Assembly: GCA_963718405.1 (NCBI GenBank)
Contig: CAVQYZ010000001.1
Coordinates: 806,001 to 870,000, forward strand
Origin: Bog-756 sp963718405
Lineage (GTDB): Bacteria > Actinomycetota > Acidimicrobiia > Acidimicrobiales > RAAP-2
DNA length: 64,000 nt
Reading direction: 5' to 3'
Shown: positions 8,234-15,509 of the stretch, in pieces
Numbering within the stretch: the first letter of the stretch is position 1
Layout of the letters: every line of letters starts with the position of its first letter
Program-made: the position numbers and the translations under genes
Notes under the pieces: model-generated
What the model was told of the DNA's origin: nothing
Seen by the model: only the letters and a program-made list of their open reading frames with translations
Database searches by the model: none

Positions 8234-8626
8234 GTGACCGACTGGGACCTCCGACGAGCCCTGATCGATTGGGAGTTCGGTGCTGACGGACTCTGGCTCG
8301 ACAATCGGGCATATGCCCGTGATCAGGTGGTTCTTCCGGACGGATCGATCGCTGGTCCCCCGCAGGCGGAGATCAGTGCTGCCGCTCATGAATTTGATCG
8401 AGTCTCCGAATCGACTCGTCGTGCGTTGACGTCCTGGAATCGCCTGGGAGAACAGCTCTTAGGGCCACGACATCCGCATGATGCCGAGACACGACTTCCG
8501 AGGTTCTACGACGAAAAGAGGCGTTTGGCCCAAGTTGTAGCTAACGAACTTGGCCAGGAATGGACCGTGATCTGGAGAGACAGTGAAGGCGTCGAGCATG
8601 AGTGCGCCACCGAGATAGGTGACTAA
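8234..8626 (+). CDS. Hypothetical protein
   Basis: A 130-residue protein starting at a GTG (MTDWDLRRALIDWEF). It is hydrophilic, with acidic and Trp-containing segments (EFGADGLWLDNRAY, GQEWTVIWRDSEG) and no visible motif, signal peptide or membrane segment. I do not recognise it. It lies in the run of same-direction island cargo genes and is followed 16 bp later by hairpin repeat C, like the two genes before it. Confidence 0.6.
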   Translation: MTDWDLRRALIDWEFGADGLWLDNRAYARDQVVLPDGSIAGPPQAEISAAAHEFDRVSESTRRALTSWNRLGEQLLGPRHPHDAETRLPRFYDEKRRLAQVVANELGQEWTVIWRDSEGVEHECATEIGD

Positions 8627-8642
8627 GGCTCACTCTTTGCAG

Positions 8643-8688
8643 GGGTGTCTCAGACCACCGGCTGAATGTCACTAACTCGGCCGTGGTC
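8643..8688. repeat. Intergenic hairpin repeat (copy C)
   Basis: GACCAC (8653-8658) and GTGGTC (8683-8688) form the perfect outer arms of a hairpin whose left half, GGTGTCTCAGACCACCGGCT, matches copies A and B. The loop side (TGAATGTCACTAACTCG) has diverged. It lies between converging genes, so it could also act as a bidirectional terminator. Confidence 0.6.
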
Positions 8689-8787
8689 GACGGAGCCCAG
8701 CAGCAGCCCGAGCCAGTTTGCCGTGCGCTCCTCGTCCCATTCGTTTCTCGTCGTCGGAGTGAGGACTGACAACGCATTCAAGCCCAC

Positions 8788-9237
8788 CTACAGGATGTGG
8801 AATGCGATGCCATCGGCCTCGGCGGAGTCACGGAGGTTGGGCCCGACATCATGTCTTGACACGGCGATACCGGCTTGGAGCTGATGAGCAGCCGCCAGCG
8901 CCTCGACCATGGCGGCGGATAGGCCGCGTCCTTGGCCCCGGTGGCGTTGCTGCAGCTCGGCCATCGGCCAAGAAAGCTCGCGCATCGGTAGCACCTCAAT
9001 GTCGTCGGGTAACGCTGTGATCTGCGCACGGAAACGGGCCTGAACGTCCGCCGCAAGGCCGGCCACAGGCTCAGAGAGCTTGCCGGCCACGCCCGGGTCG
9101 GCGAACGAGGAGCACAGCCGAAAGAGCCACAGCCCGGTGGTCGCCACGCCCACGGGAGCGATGCCCCCCAAGTCGGGCGCCCGTTCGCCGGTCAGGATGT
9201 CACGCAGCAAGTGGTCGTCGACAACGACGGAAGCCAC
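8788..9237 (-). CDS. PIN-domain-like toxin
   Basis: A 149-residue protein resembling the PIN RNase fold of VapC-type toxins: an N-terminal strand with acidic residues (SVVVDDHLLRDIL) and a C-terminal EALAAAHQLQAGIAVSRHDVG stretch typical of the fold. The GTG start overlaps the antitoxin stop (TAGTG), so the pair is translationally coupled. It probably cleaves RNA when released from its antitoxin. Its acidic-residue spacing is not fully canonical, so activity is uncertain. Confidence 0.7.
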   Translation of the reverse strand: MASVVVDDHLLRDILTGERAPDLGGIAPVGVATTGLWLFRLCSSFADPGVAGKLSEPVAGLAADVQARFRAQITALPDDIEVLPMRELSWPMAELQQRHRGQGRGLSAAMVEALAAAHQLQAGIAVSRHDVGPNLRDSAEADGIAFHIL

Positions 9238-9473
9238 TAGGTGGTGGCGAGGTCGGGATCGTCGAGACCCCTGACGAACCGACGGTGGTCCTCGGCCGTA
9301 AGAGCGTTGGCCAGGAGTCTCTGCCGTCCGCCGGCGGGTAGCAGGATGACGGCATCGCCCAGATCGACCACGGTCACCCGGCCGCCGTGGTCCAGCCCCC
9401 ATCGGTGGCGCACGGCTGCTGGTACCGACATCTGCCCACTCGTTGAGACCAGAAACTCAGCCGGCGTCGCCAT
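9237..9473 (-). CDS. AbrB/MazE-type antitoxin
   Basis: A swapped-hairpin AbrB-like DNA-binding protein: FLVSTSGQMSVPAAVRHRWG then GGRVTVVDLGDAVILLPAG. It would neutralise the PIN protein encoded immediately downstream and repress its own promoter. I chose the ATG at 9473, which follows a GAAGGGAG site; an in-frame GTG at 9491 lies inside the operator arm and is less likely. The C-terminal tail is the expected toxin-binding part. Confidence 0.8.
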   Translation of the reverse strand: MATPAEFLVSTSGQMSVPAAVRHRWGLDHGGRVTVVDLGDAVILLPAGGRQRLLANALTAEDHRRFVRGLDDPDLATT

Positions 9474-9487
9474 GGCCACTCCCTTCG

Positions 9488-9518
9488 ACACTTGGTAAAG
9501 CCGGATTATACCAAGTGT
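9488..9518 (-). promoter_or_regulatory. Operator/promoter of the AbrB-PIN module
   Basis: A perfect 10-bp inverted repeat, ACACTTGGTA and TACCAAGTGT, with an 11-bp spacer. On the minus strand the spacer begins with TATAAT (9505-9510), a consensus -10 box, so a repressor bound here would cover the promoter. It lies 15 bp from the antitoxin ATG. I do not see a good -35 box. Confidence 0.75.
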
Positions 9519-9736
9519 CCCAGTCTCCGGGTTATACGGGTCATCGTCGACGACATGCTCGAGAAGCGGCAGTCAAGGGCGCCGATAGGCGGCGGAGCGA
9601 ACCCTTGACGGCTGCGGGGTGACTCCCCGAGCGGTCCACCGTGGCCCCCGCCAGCCGCCAGAGCGGCTGGCCTGATAGCCCGCCTTCAAGTTGCTGTGAT
9701 TTGACGACGGGAACAGCTAGATGCGAATCTGCAACT

Positions 9737-10330
9737 ATGACAGATGCAGAAATGCAACTAGGAGACCAGGGGCCGGCAGATCTCCGGGCCGCACGGAGCG
9801 AGAGCTCGGAGGGCCGGAGCCTGGCCAAGACCCGGCGGGAGCGATTCCTCGGTCGCTACCAACCGTCCGACCCGGTGCGGGCCGGTACCGGAGCCACCTT
9901 TTCCGGGGTCGACCCCTCCCTCATCGACGAGGTGCGTGATGCCCACGCCGACGAACTGGTGGCCTCGACGGCGGATCTCGGGTTCTGGATTGCCTGGCAC
10001 CAAGCCGGCGGCTTCGATGCCCTGGAGCGGCTCGGCTGGCATCGGGTCACGATTTTCCGGAAGCTCAAGCGCTTCCGGGCCCGGTTCGGTGTGCACCCCG
10101 ACGAGTGGGACCCGGGCTGGATCACCCTCGACCTCGAGCGCCTCTGGAAGGCCGAAGTCGACTTCGCCATTGATCTCAAGGAGGGGAGAGCCGCACCCCG
10201 ACGACTGGCCGGGCTTCAGCGGGCTGCGGTCGCCCGAAGCAGACGACCCGGGCCTCGACGGCCCGGAGTGAGGTCGCCGACATGGGGGAGGGGCCAGTCG
10301 AGGGTGGGGGTGCTGTTTCTTCACTTGTAG
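9737..10330 (+). CDS. Hypothetical HTH-like island protein
   Basis: The product starts MTDAEMQLGDQGPADLRAA. Its best-defined part is a predicted helix-turn-helix (FDALERLGWHRVTIFRKLKRF), followed by an acidic Trp-rich segment (PDEWDPGWITLDLERLW). After about residue 150 the other frame looks more protein-like and ends at 10271 just before the next ORF, so a one-base frameshift near 10190 is possible. It may be an island regulator. Family unrecognised. Confidence 0.45.
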   Translation: MTDAEMQLGDQGPADLRAARSESSEGRSLAKTRRERFLGRYQPSDPVRAGTGATFSGVDPSLIDEVRDAHADELVASTADLGFWIAWHQAGGFDALERLGWHRVTIFRKLKRFRARFGVHPDEWDPGWITLDLERLWKAEVDFAIDLKEGRAAPRRLAGLQRAAVARSRRPGPRRPGVRSPTWGRGQSRVGVLFLHL

Positions 10331-10701
10331 TAGCAACGAAACTCGGAGAGCTCGAAGAAGGGCGGTGGGTGGTCGGTCTCTACCCCGAGGCGGCAGAGGC
10401 CGGGGGAACAGAAAAAACCGCCCAAGAGCAAGGACTTCCGATCTGCGTCGAGGATTCCTCGGTGATCAGCGAAATCGCCATCCTGCTCACCAGTGGGCGA
10501 GCACCGTTCCCCTCACGCTCGCCAGATCGGCTGGACACGGTCGGGATCGAAGCGGTTCCGGCCCCGGACGGCCGAATTGACGACGATCCGGGGGAGGACG
10601 GCACTGATGATGGCCCGCTGCCGGGCCGGGTCGAGGTCCGCCCACTGCGCCCGGAGGGCCCCCGTGTCGCCGACGAACCCGTCGAGCGCCGCGGCGCCTG
10701 A
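10282..10701 (+). CDS. Possible small island protein
   Basis: A weak call. The first 70 residues have a protein-like, acidic composition (TKLGELEEGRWVVGLYPEA, LPICVEDSSVISEIAILL) and start 11 bp after the alternative end of the preceding gene. The last 60 residues lie antisense to the recombinase and are probably only open by chance or by high GC. No family is recognised. Confidence 0.3.
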   Translation: MGEGPVEGGGAVSSLVVATKLGELEEGRWVVGLYPEAAEAGGTEKTAQEQGLPICVEDSSVISEIAILLTSGRAPFPSRSPDRLDTVGIEAVPAPDGRIDDDPGEDGTDDGPLPGRVEVRPLRPEGPRVADEPVERRGA

Positions 10702-11907
10702 GAGCGTCCCGAGCTGCCTGGCCGCCGCCGTGCGCCGGCTCTCGATCGGCTTCCGGGCGGCCATCCACTCCCGTACACTGATCCGTCCCTGGCCGTGCAG
10801 GCTGGCCAGCTGCTCGAGCTCGGCGTCGGCCTGCTCGAGCTCCTGTTGGACCACGTCAGCCTCGTCCTCGACCGAGAGGGCCCGGGACACGGCCCGCTGC
10901 AGCCTGGGTGAGTCCAGCCGGTGGAGGACGGCCTCGGCCACGAAGCGCTCCAGGGGCTCCGACAGGATGGCCATCCCGCCACAGCCGGTGAAGCCGGGCC
11001 CTTTGGCGCAGAAGTAGCGACGCTCGCCGTCGTCACGGGGACGGGCCACCATGCGGGCGCCGCACTTTCCGCAGTGGACCAGGCCGGTCAGGGGATACCG
11101 CCTGGGGGACCGGTTGGTGCGACGGGCCGGGTCCAGGAGGATGAGGCGCAGCCGGGCGGTTTGGGCTGGCGTCAGGATGGCCGGCCAGTCGCCGCTGGCC
11201 ACGATCTCGCCCAGATGCTCTCGCTGCCCGGAGATCCGTCCCGAGGTGAGCATGTTCCGGAGCACCGTGGAGGACCACGGCTTGCCGGTCACGGTGGGAA
11301 TGCCCCGATCATTGAGGTCCCGGGTGACCGAGCGGAGAGGCTCGCCGGCCAGGACCCGCCGGGCCGCTTCCTTGATCACGGCCGCCTCGCTGGGGATCAG
11401 CTTCCGGTGACCGGCCTGATAGCCGTAGCCCCGGGTGCCACCACCCGAGCGCTTGCCCTCCTGGGCCGCCTGCAGCTGTTGACGCTTGATCCGCCGACTC
11501 TTGTCCTCGGACTCCAGGCGGGCAAGTGCACAGGCGATACGGGCCATGGCCCGCCCGGTCGTGGTCGTGAGGTCGTAGTCGCCACTGGTGACCGTGGCCA
11601 CGGCGATGCTGGTGGCCTCGACCAGGTCGATGAAGTCCTCCAGCTCTCGGGTGTTGCGGTGGAGGCGGTCGTTGTGCCAGACGATCACCCCGTCCCGGAT
11701 GCCGGCCTTGACGTCCTCGCACATCCGTCGGTAGGCGGGTCGGGGCTTCCCCCGGTAGGCGCTGACGTCGTTGTCCTCGTAGACCTCGGCGACCGCCGCA
11801 CCGTTCCTCTCGGCCCACGAGCGGCAGTCCTCGAGCTGGCGTCGCACTCCGGCCCTGGTCCCGCCCCTGTCAGACGAAATTCGGATGTAGATGGCGGCGG
11901 CCTTCAC
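10513..11907 (-). CDS. Large serine recombinase (site-specific integrase)
   Basis: A 464-residue integrase that would insert and excise the island at comM. Order: N-terminal resolvase domain with the catalytic pattern YIRISS (Ser about residue 11) and the distal DRLHRNTRELEDFIDLVE helix; recombinase domain (GTRGYGYQAGHRKLIPSEA ... GKPWSSTVLRNML); zinc ribbon CGKCGARM...FCAKGPGFTGC; then a coiled coil near residues 360-400 (EQADAELEQLASLH). I chose the GTG at 11907 because no other start lies before the catalytic strand inside the island. Its coding start is 27 bp from the right junction. Confidence 0.93.
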   Translation of the reverse strand: MKAAAIYIRISSDRGGTRAGVRRQLEDCRSWAERNGAAVAEVYEDNDVSAYRGKPRPAYRRMCEDVKAGIRDGVIVWHNDRLHRNTRELEDFIDLVEATSIAVATVTSGDYDLTTTTGRAMARIACALARLESEDKSRRIKRQQLQAAQEGKRSGGGTRGYGYQAGHRKLIPSEAAVIKEAARRVLAGEPLRSVTRDLNDRGIPTVTGKPWSSTVLRNMLTSGRISGQREHLGEIVASGDWPAILTPAQTARLRLILLDPARRTNRSPRRYPLTGLVHCGKCGARMVARPRDDGERRYFCAKGPGFTGCGGMAILSEPLERFVAEAVLHRLDSPRLQRAVSRALSVEDEADVVQQELEQADAELEQLASLHGQGRISVREWMAARKPIESRRTAAARQLGTLSGAAALDGFVGDTGALRAQWADLDPARQRAIISAVLPRIVVNSAVRGRNRFDPDRVQPIWRA

Positions 11908-11914
11908 TCTAGGT

Positions 11915-11955
11915 ACATTAACCGACCCTCGTCCACGGAGGGGTTCTCTTCCTGG
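11915..11955. other. Right attachment junction (attR-like)
   Basis: Island sequence TTAACCGACCCTCGTC meets comM sequence CGGAGGGGTTCTCTTCCTGG, with the shared CA at 11934-11935. The comM side encodes GGVLFLDEL, the Walker B strand missing from the 5' fragment. The recombinase promoter must lie in these few bases or in comM while integrated. Confidence 0.75.
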
Positions 11956-12569
11956 ATGAGCTGGGAGAGTTCTCCACCGTGGTCCTCGACGCCTTGCGTC
12001 AGCCACTCGAAGACGGACGGGTCCAGGTCAGCCGGGCCCGGGGATCAACCAGCTTCCCGGCTCGGTTCATCCTGGCGGCGGCCATGAACCCCTGCCCCTG
12101 TGGGGAAGGAGGGGCGCCTGGGGCCTGCCGTTGCAGCGACACGACCCGTGAGCGGTATGCCCGGCGCCTCTCAGCCCCGCTGCTGGACCGGTTCGACATC
12201 GCCATCTGGATGGATCGACCGGAGGCCGACGAACTGCTCAGCGGGGGACCGGGCGAGACCTCCGCATCGGTGGCCGACCGCGTGGCGACGGCACGTCAGC
12301 GAGCCGGCGAACGCGGCCTGGCGTGCAACGCCGGCATGGCCGGCTCCACTCTCGAAGCCGTGGCTCCGTTGAGTCGGGGCGCATCGACCATTATCGCCAA
12401 ACATGTCAGAGCCGGCTCGCTCAGTGCCCGTGGGCTGCATCGTGTCCATCGGCTGGCGCGCACCCTGGCCGACCTTGACGGTGCGGGTGAGCTGATCGAC
12501 GAATCCCATGTGCACGAAGCTCTACTCTTGCGCTGCCGGCGTGGCCTGCTGTTGGGGCGGGGCCAGTGA
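11936..12569 (+). pseudogene. comM: comM, 3' part, separated from its start by the island
   Basis: This is the C-terminal half of the AAA+ module of ComM plus the C-terminal domain: Walker B VLFLDELGEF, VVLDALRQPLEDGRVQVSRA, the zinc-binding-like NPCPCGEGGAPGACRCS, the sensor region LSAPLLDRFDI, and the final SARGLHRVHRLARTLADLDG. It is in the same frame as the 5' fragment. It has no start codon of its own in a sensible place. The end is followed closely by dprA. Confidence 0.92.
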
Positions 12570-12636
12570 GTCCGATAGGCCCGGTAGGCCCGGTAGCCCG
12601 GCGGGCCCTGGACTTCCGACCAGCCAGGTAGCTGCG

Positions 12637-13937
12637 GTGCGCCCGGTGGGCCAACTGGGGGAGGAGCAGAGATTCGCGGCGGCACTGGCAGGCCTGCCGG
12701 GTATGACGCCGGTACGCCTGGCCAAGCTGCTCGATGGATTCCATTCGCCGGTGGCCTGGGGAGCGGTTCTTGCCGGCACCCATCCCGGCGATCCAAAGCG
12801 GAGGTTCGCCGGGCCAGCTCGGATCACTGATGTGAGAGAGGTGGGGGAGCGCTACGAGCAGGCTGGTGTTCTGGTGCTCCTGCCGGATATGGAGGGCTAT
12901 CCCACCATGCTCATCGGGGACCCGGGTGCACCCGCCGTGCTGTTCGCCCTCGGGGATCCGGGGGTGCTCGAGGGCCGGCCCCGGGTGGCGATCGTGGGTA
13001 CCCGGTCACCGACGCACTACGGGAGGCAGATGGCATCCGAACTGGCCTCGGACTTGGCCCGAGCGGGCGTCACCGTGGTATCCGGTTTGGCAAGGGGAAT
13101 CGACGGTGCGGCGCACGCCGGTGTCTTGCGGCTGCCCCATGCCGACGCCGCTCCACCGGTGGCGGTGGTCGGCACCGGCCTCGACGTGGTGTACCCCTCT
13201 ACGAACCGTGAGCTGTGGGAGCTGGTCGCGGCCACGGGGGCCGTGCTCTCGGAGTCTGCCCTTGGCACCAAGCCGCACCCCGGCGTGTTCCCCGCCCGCA
13301 ATCGGATCATCGCTGCTCTCTCCGATGTGGTGGTCGTCGTGGAGAGCCACCTCAACGGGGGATCGTTGTACACGGCCGACGCCGCCGCTCGACGTTCGAT
13401 ACCGGTCTGCGCCGTCCCGGGCTCGGTCAAGAGTCGGGCCTCGGACGGAGCCAACGCGCTGTTGGTCGACGGATGCACCCCGGTGCGTGACGCGGCCGAC
13501 GTGTTGGTGGCGGTATCTCTGGCCCGCACCGGGACGGACCATGCGATGAAGAGATCCGAGCTCGGCACGATCGAATCTGAGGATTGCGACGGGGTCGACG
13601 GTCTGAGCGACGACGGCACGACCTCCAGCGACTCGGCAGGAATGTCGCGGGGTGGCGTGGCCGCGGCGGGGAGCAGTGTGGCCTTGCCCGCCTCGTCGTT
13701 CGACGCTCACCGCCTGGAGGCCCGTCCCGAAGTCGCCGGGTCGAGTCCGGTCGTTCGAGTCGCATGCTCACGGCCCGGCAACGGGAGGTGTGGGAAGCAG
13801 TTGACGACACCCCGACTTCGTTCGAGACGATCCTGCTCCGTACGGACCTCTCCATCGCCGCGGCAGCCCAGGTATGCGAGCAGCTGGTCGAAGTGGGAGC
13901 GCTCCTGAGCGGACCCGGCTGGTGGTCACGGGTCTAA
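12637..13937 (+). CDS. dprA: DNA-processing protein DprA, with a C-terminal frameshift
   Basis: DprA loads RecA on incoming single-stranded DNA during transformation. The Rossmann-like core is complete: RVAIVGTRSPTHYGRQMA, SGLARGIDGAAH, GTGLDVVYPSTN, FPARNRIIAALSD and VPGSV. The frame then runs off course; the winged-helix end (MLTARQREVWEAVDDTP ... QLVEVGALLSGPGW) lies in another frame up to 13937, implying a one-base indel between about 13690 and 13765. The start is uncertain (GTG at 12637 or 12646; the frame is open to 12508, inside comM). Confidence 0.85.
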
Positions 13938-14017
13938 AGGTCAACGTCGGGCGATGCGGTCAGCGATTGGCGCTGTCTCGCTGCGCCCAGTTGCCTTGAG
14001 AGAATCCCCTCGGTCCG

Positions 14018-14653
14018 TCAGAGCGTGGGGTAGCTTCCCTCCTCCCAGCCGATGTTGGAGCTTGAGACAGGACCGGCCGTGGGTGGGGAAGCCAGCCCCG
14101 GAGCGGTGCAACTGGGCTGGTCGGTCTGGGCCCCGTACCAGGTGCCCGATCCGGACGACTTCCAGGCCAACCAGCAGGTACCTCCGGTCGATCGGACGGC
14201 GAGCGTGACGCTGCCCCCTCCGGAACTTCCGTCTCCTGCGACAACGGACATGCTGATCGTGGTGGCATTCGTCGAGGGACCGGACACGAAGTTGATGGAA
14301 GGGTTGGATGCCGACAGGGTGGATGGCTGAAGTGAGCCGTAGCCGCCGGCACTGGCCGCCGTGCTCACCACCGTCGTCAGGCCGGCGGAGAGCGCCTGCT
14401 GAGCCTGGATAGACGTGGCCTCGGCCACTCCCGGTGCATTCGAGACGCCCGAGCCGCCCGAGGCGCTGCCGGTCGACCCATTGGATCCCAAGGTGGTTCC
14501 CAGAAGGATTGCCGTGAGGACGGCTGTGGCCAGCAAGCCCAGGACGGTAGCGATCATGGAGAATCCGGCCTCGCCCCGGGCAGGCGGCGTCGGCGTGTTG
14601 GTGGGCCGACATGTCCTATGTGACCGGCACGACTGGCTATATGGGCTGGCCAT
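14018..14653 (-). CDS. Type IV pilin-like prepilin
   Basis: A 211-residue protein with a prepilin signature: a basic leader of about 30 residues ending ARGEAG, then FSMIATVLGLLATAVLTAIL, a hydrophobic helix. Cleavage would fall between the Gly and Phe. Position 5 of the mature protein is Ala, not the usual Glu, which suggests a minor or atypical pseudopilin. The remainder is Ser/Gly/Thr-rich with two Cys near the C terminus (GGTCWLAWKSSGSGTWYG ... PSCTAPG). It faces dprA, so a link to DNA uptake is tempting but unproven. Confidence 0.72.
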   Translation of the reverse strand: MASPYSQSCRSHRTCRPTNTPTPPARGEAGFSMIATVLGLLATAVLTAILLGTTLGSNGSTGSASGGSGVSNAPGVAEATSIQAQQALSAGLTTVVSTAASAGGYGSLQPSTLSASNPSINFVSGPSTNATTISMSVVAGDGSSGGGSVTLAVRSTGGTCWLAWKSSGSGTWYGAQTDQPSCTAPGLASPPTAGPVSSSNIGWEEGSYPTL

Positions 14654-14787
14654 AGTTGACCGCTCCTGGCGGCCACCCTCCCGTCGGCAATGAAAGCGGT
14701 ATCTAGTTACACCTCACTTCTTTTCGACACGTGGGGCCACGCTCTTGAGCCTCTGTCTCAGCCCCCACCCCGGGCCCCCCAGCTGCA

Positions 14788-14822
14788 GCAGGGTGTTCGG
14801 TCAGATCCACCGGCTGGAGCTC
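14788..14822. repeat. Degenerate intergenic repeat related to the island copies
   Basis: GGTGTTCGGTCAGATCCACC followed by GGCTGG closely resembles the left half of island copy C, differing by three extra bases, one inserted T and little else. It lies between the pilin-like gene and the PPOX gene, outside the island. Confidence 0.45.
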
Positions 14823-14876
14823 ACCTCCTGACCCCGCCGGCTCGCTCCTAGCAGGACCCGGAATGGCCCGGCTTCG

Positions 14877-15281
14877 TCACGAATCCTGCGCCTGCATCAC
14901 CACGTTGTCGGTGTGAACGGTGTACTTGACCCGGACTTCTCCCGGCTGACGCATCGGATAGGTGTCGACGCCCAGGTACTTCTTCGCCAACGAGTCGATG
15001 TGTGCGTCTGCCCCGTCTTCGGTTCCCTCTACCGATCCCCGTACCACCACCACGTTGTAGGGATCGTCCGGATCGACGACCGACACCGCAACTGACGGGT
15101 TCTTCTCGAGGTTGGCGTACTTGGCGCGGCCCTTGGCTGTGTTGAACACCAGCTCGTCGCCTTCGAGGTCGATCCAGACTGGCGTGAGCTGGGGATGACC
15201 TTCGTGGTCGACGGTGGCCACGTTGGCGATGATCGGTCGCCCTACAAGTGCCTTGGCCTTATTGCTGAGGGTTGTCGCCAT
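14877..15281 (-). CDS. PPOX-class F420-dependent oxidoreductase-like protein
   Basis: A 134-residue split-barrel flavin/F420-binding protein of the FDOR-B/pyridoxamine-oxidase-like type. Family features are GRPIIANVATVDHEGHPQLT, PVWIDLEGDELVFNTAKG and KNPSVAVSVVDPDDPYNVVVV. Such proteins reduce or bind F420 or heme-derived tetrapyrroles; the substrate here is unknown. It is monocistronic as far as can be seen. A second, distant relative is encoded at 51208. Confidence 0.85.
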   Translation of the reverse strand: MATTLSNKAKALVGRPIIANVATVDHEGHPQLTPVWIDLEGDELVFNTAKGRAKYANLEKNPSVAVSVVDPDDPYNVVVVRGSVEGTEDGADAHIDSLAKKYLGVDTYPMRQPGEVRVKYTVHTDNVVMQAQDS

Positions 15282-15509
15282 GGGTGTCTCCTCCGGGTCA
15301 AAGGGTTGGGTTGTTGGACTGAATCCAGCACTGGATCGGATCCTCGGATCCTGATGTCAACTTACCAATCGTCGGGTCTGCCGGGGTTTGAGGCTCTGTC
15401 ACACCCTCCTGTCAGGATGCATCCATGGTCACCATGAGTCAGACAACGAGGAGGGCGACAGCTTCACACCCGTCGCCGACCCCGCTGTTCGACACGCCCC
15501 CGGATACCG

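Larger units (their letters stand above)
5981..11935. mobile_element. Serine-recombinase genomic island inserted in comM (5,955 bp)
   Basis: The island splits comM between the codons of SLAH and GGVLFLDEL. A CA dinucleotide is present at both edges (5979-5980 and 11934-11935), the pattern left by large serine recombinases with a 2-bp crossover core. The recombinase start codon is only 27 bp inside the right edge. Cargo: a toxin with ribbon-helix-helix antitoxin, an unknown zinc-ribbon protein, a GNAT acetyltransferase, an unknown 130-residue protein, an AbrB/PIN toxin-antitoxin pair, and an HTH-like protein. I see no conjugation, replication or phage structural genes. Edges are inferred from restoring the comM frame. 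Confidence 0.88.

Noticed and set aside
7336..8688. Integron cassette array with attC sites
   Set aside because: The hairpins and gene spacing are suggestive, but the conserved attC boxes and an integron integrase are absent, so I report only a hairpin-repeat family.
5981..11935. Transposon insertion with target-site duplication
   Set aside because: Only a 2-bp identity is shared at the edges, there are no terminal inverted repeats and no DDE transposase; a serine recombinase accounts for the structure.
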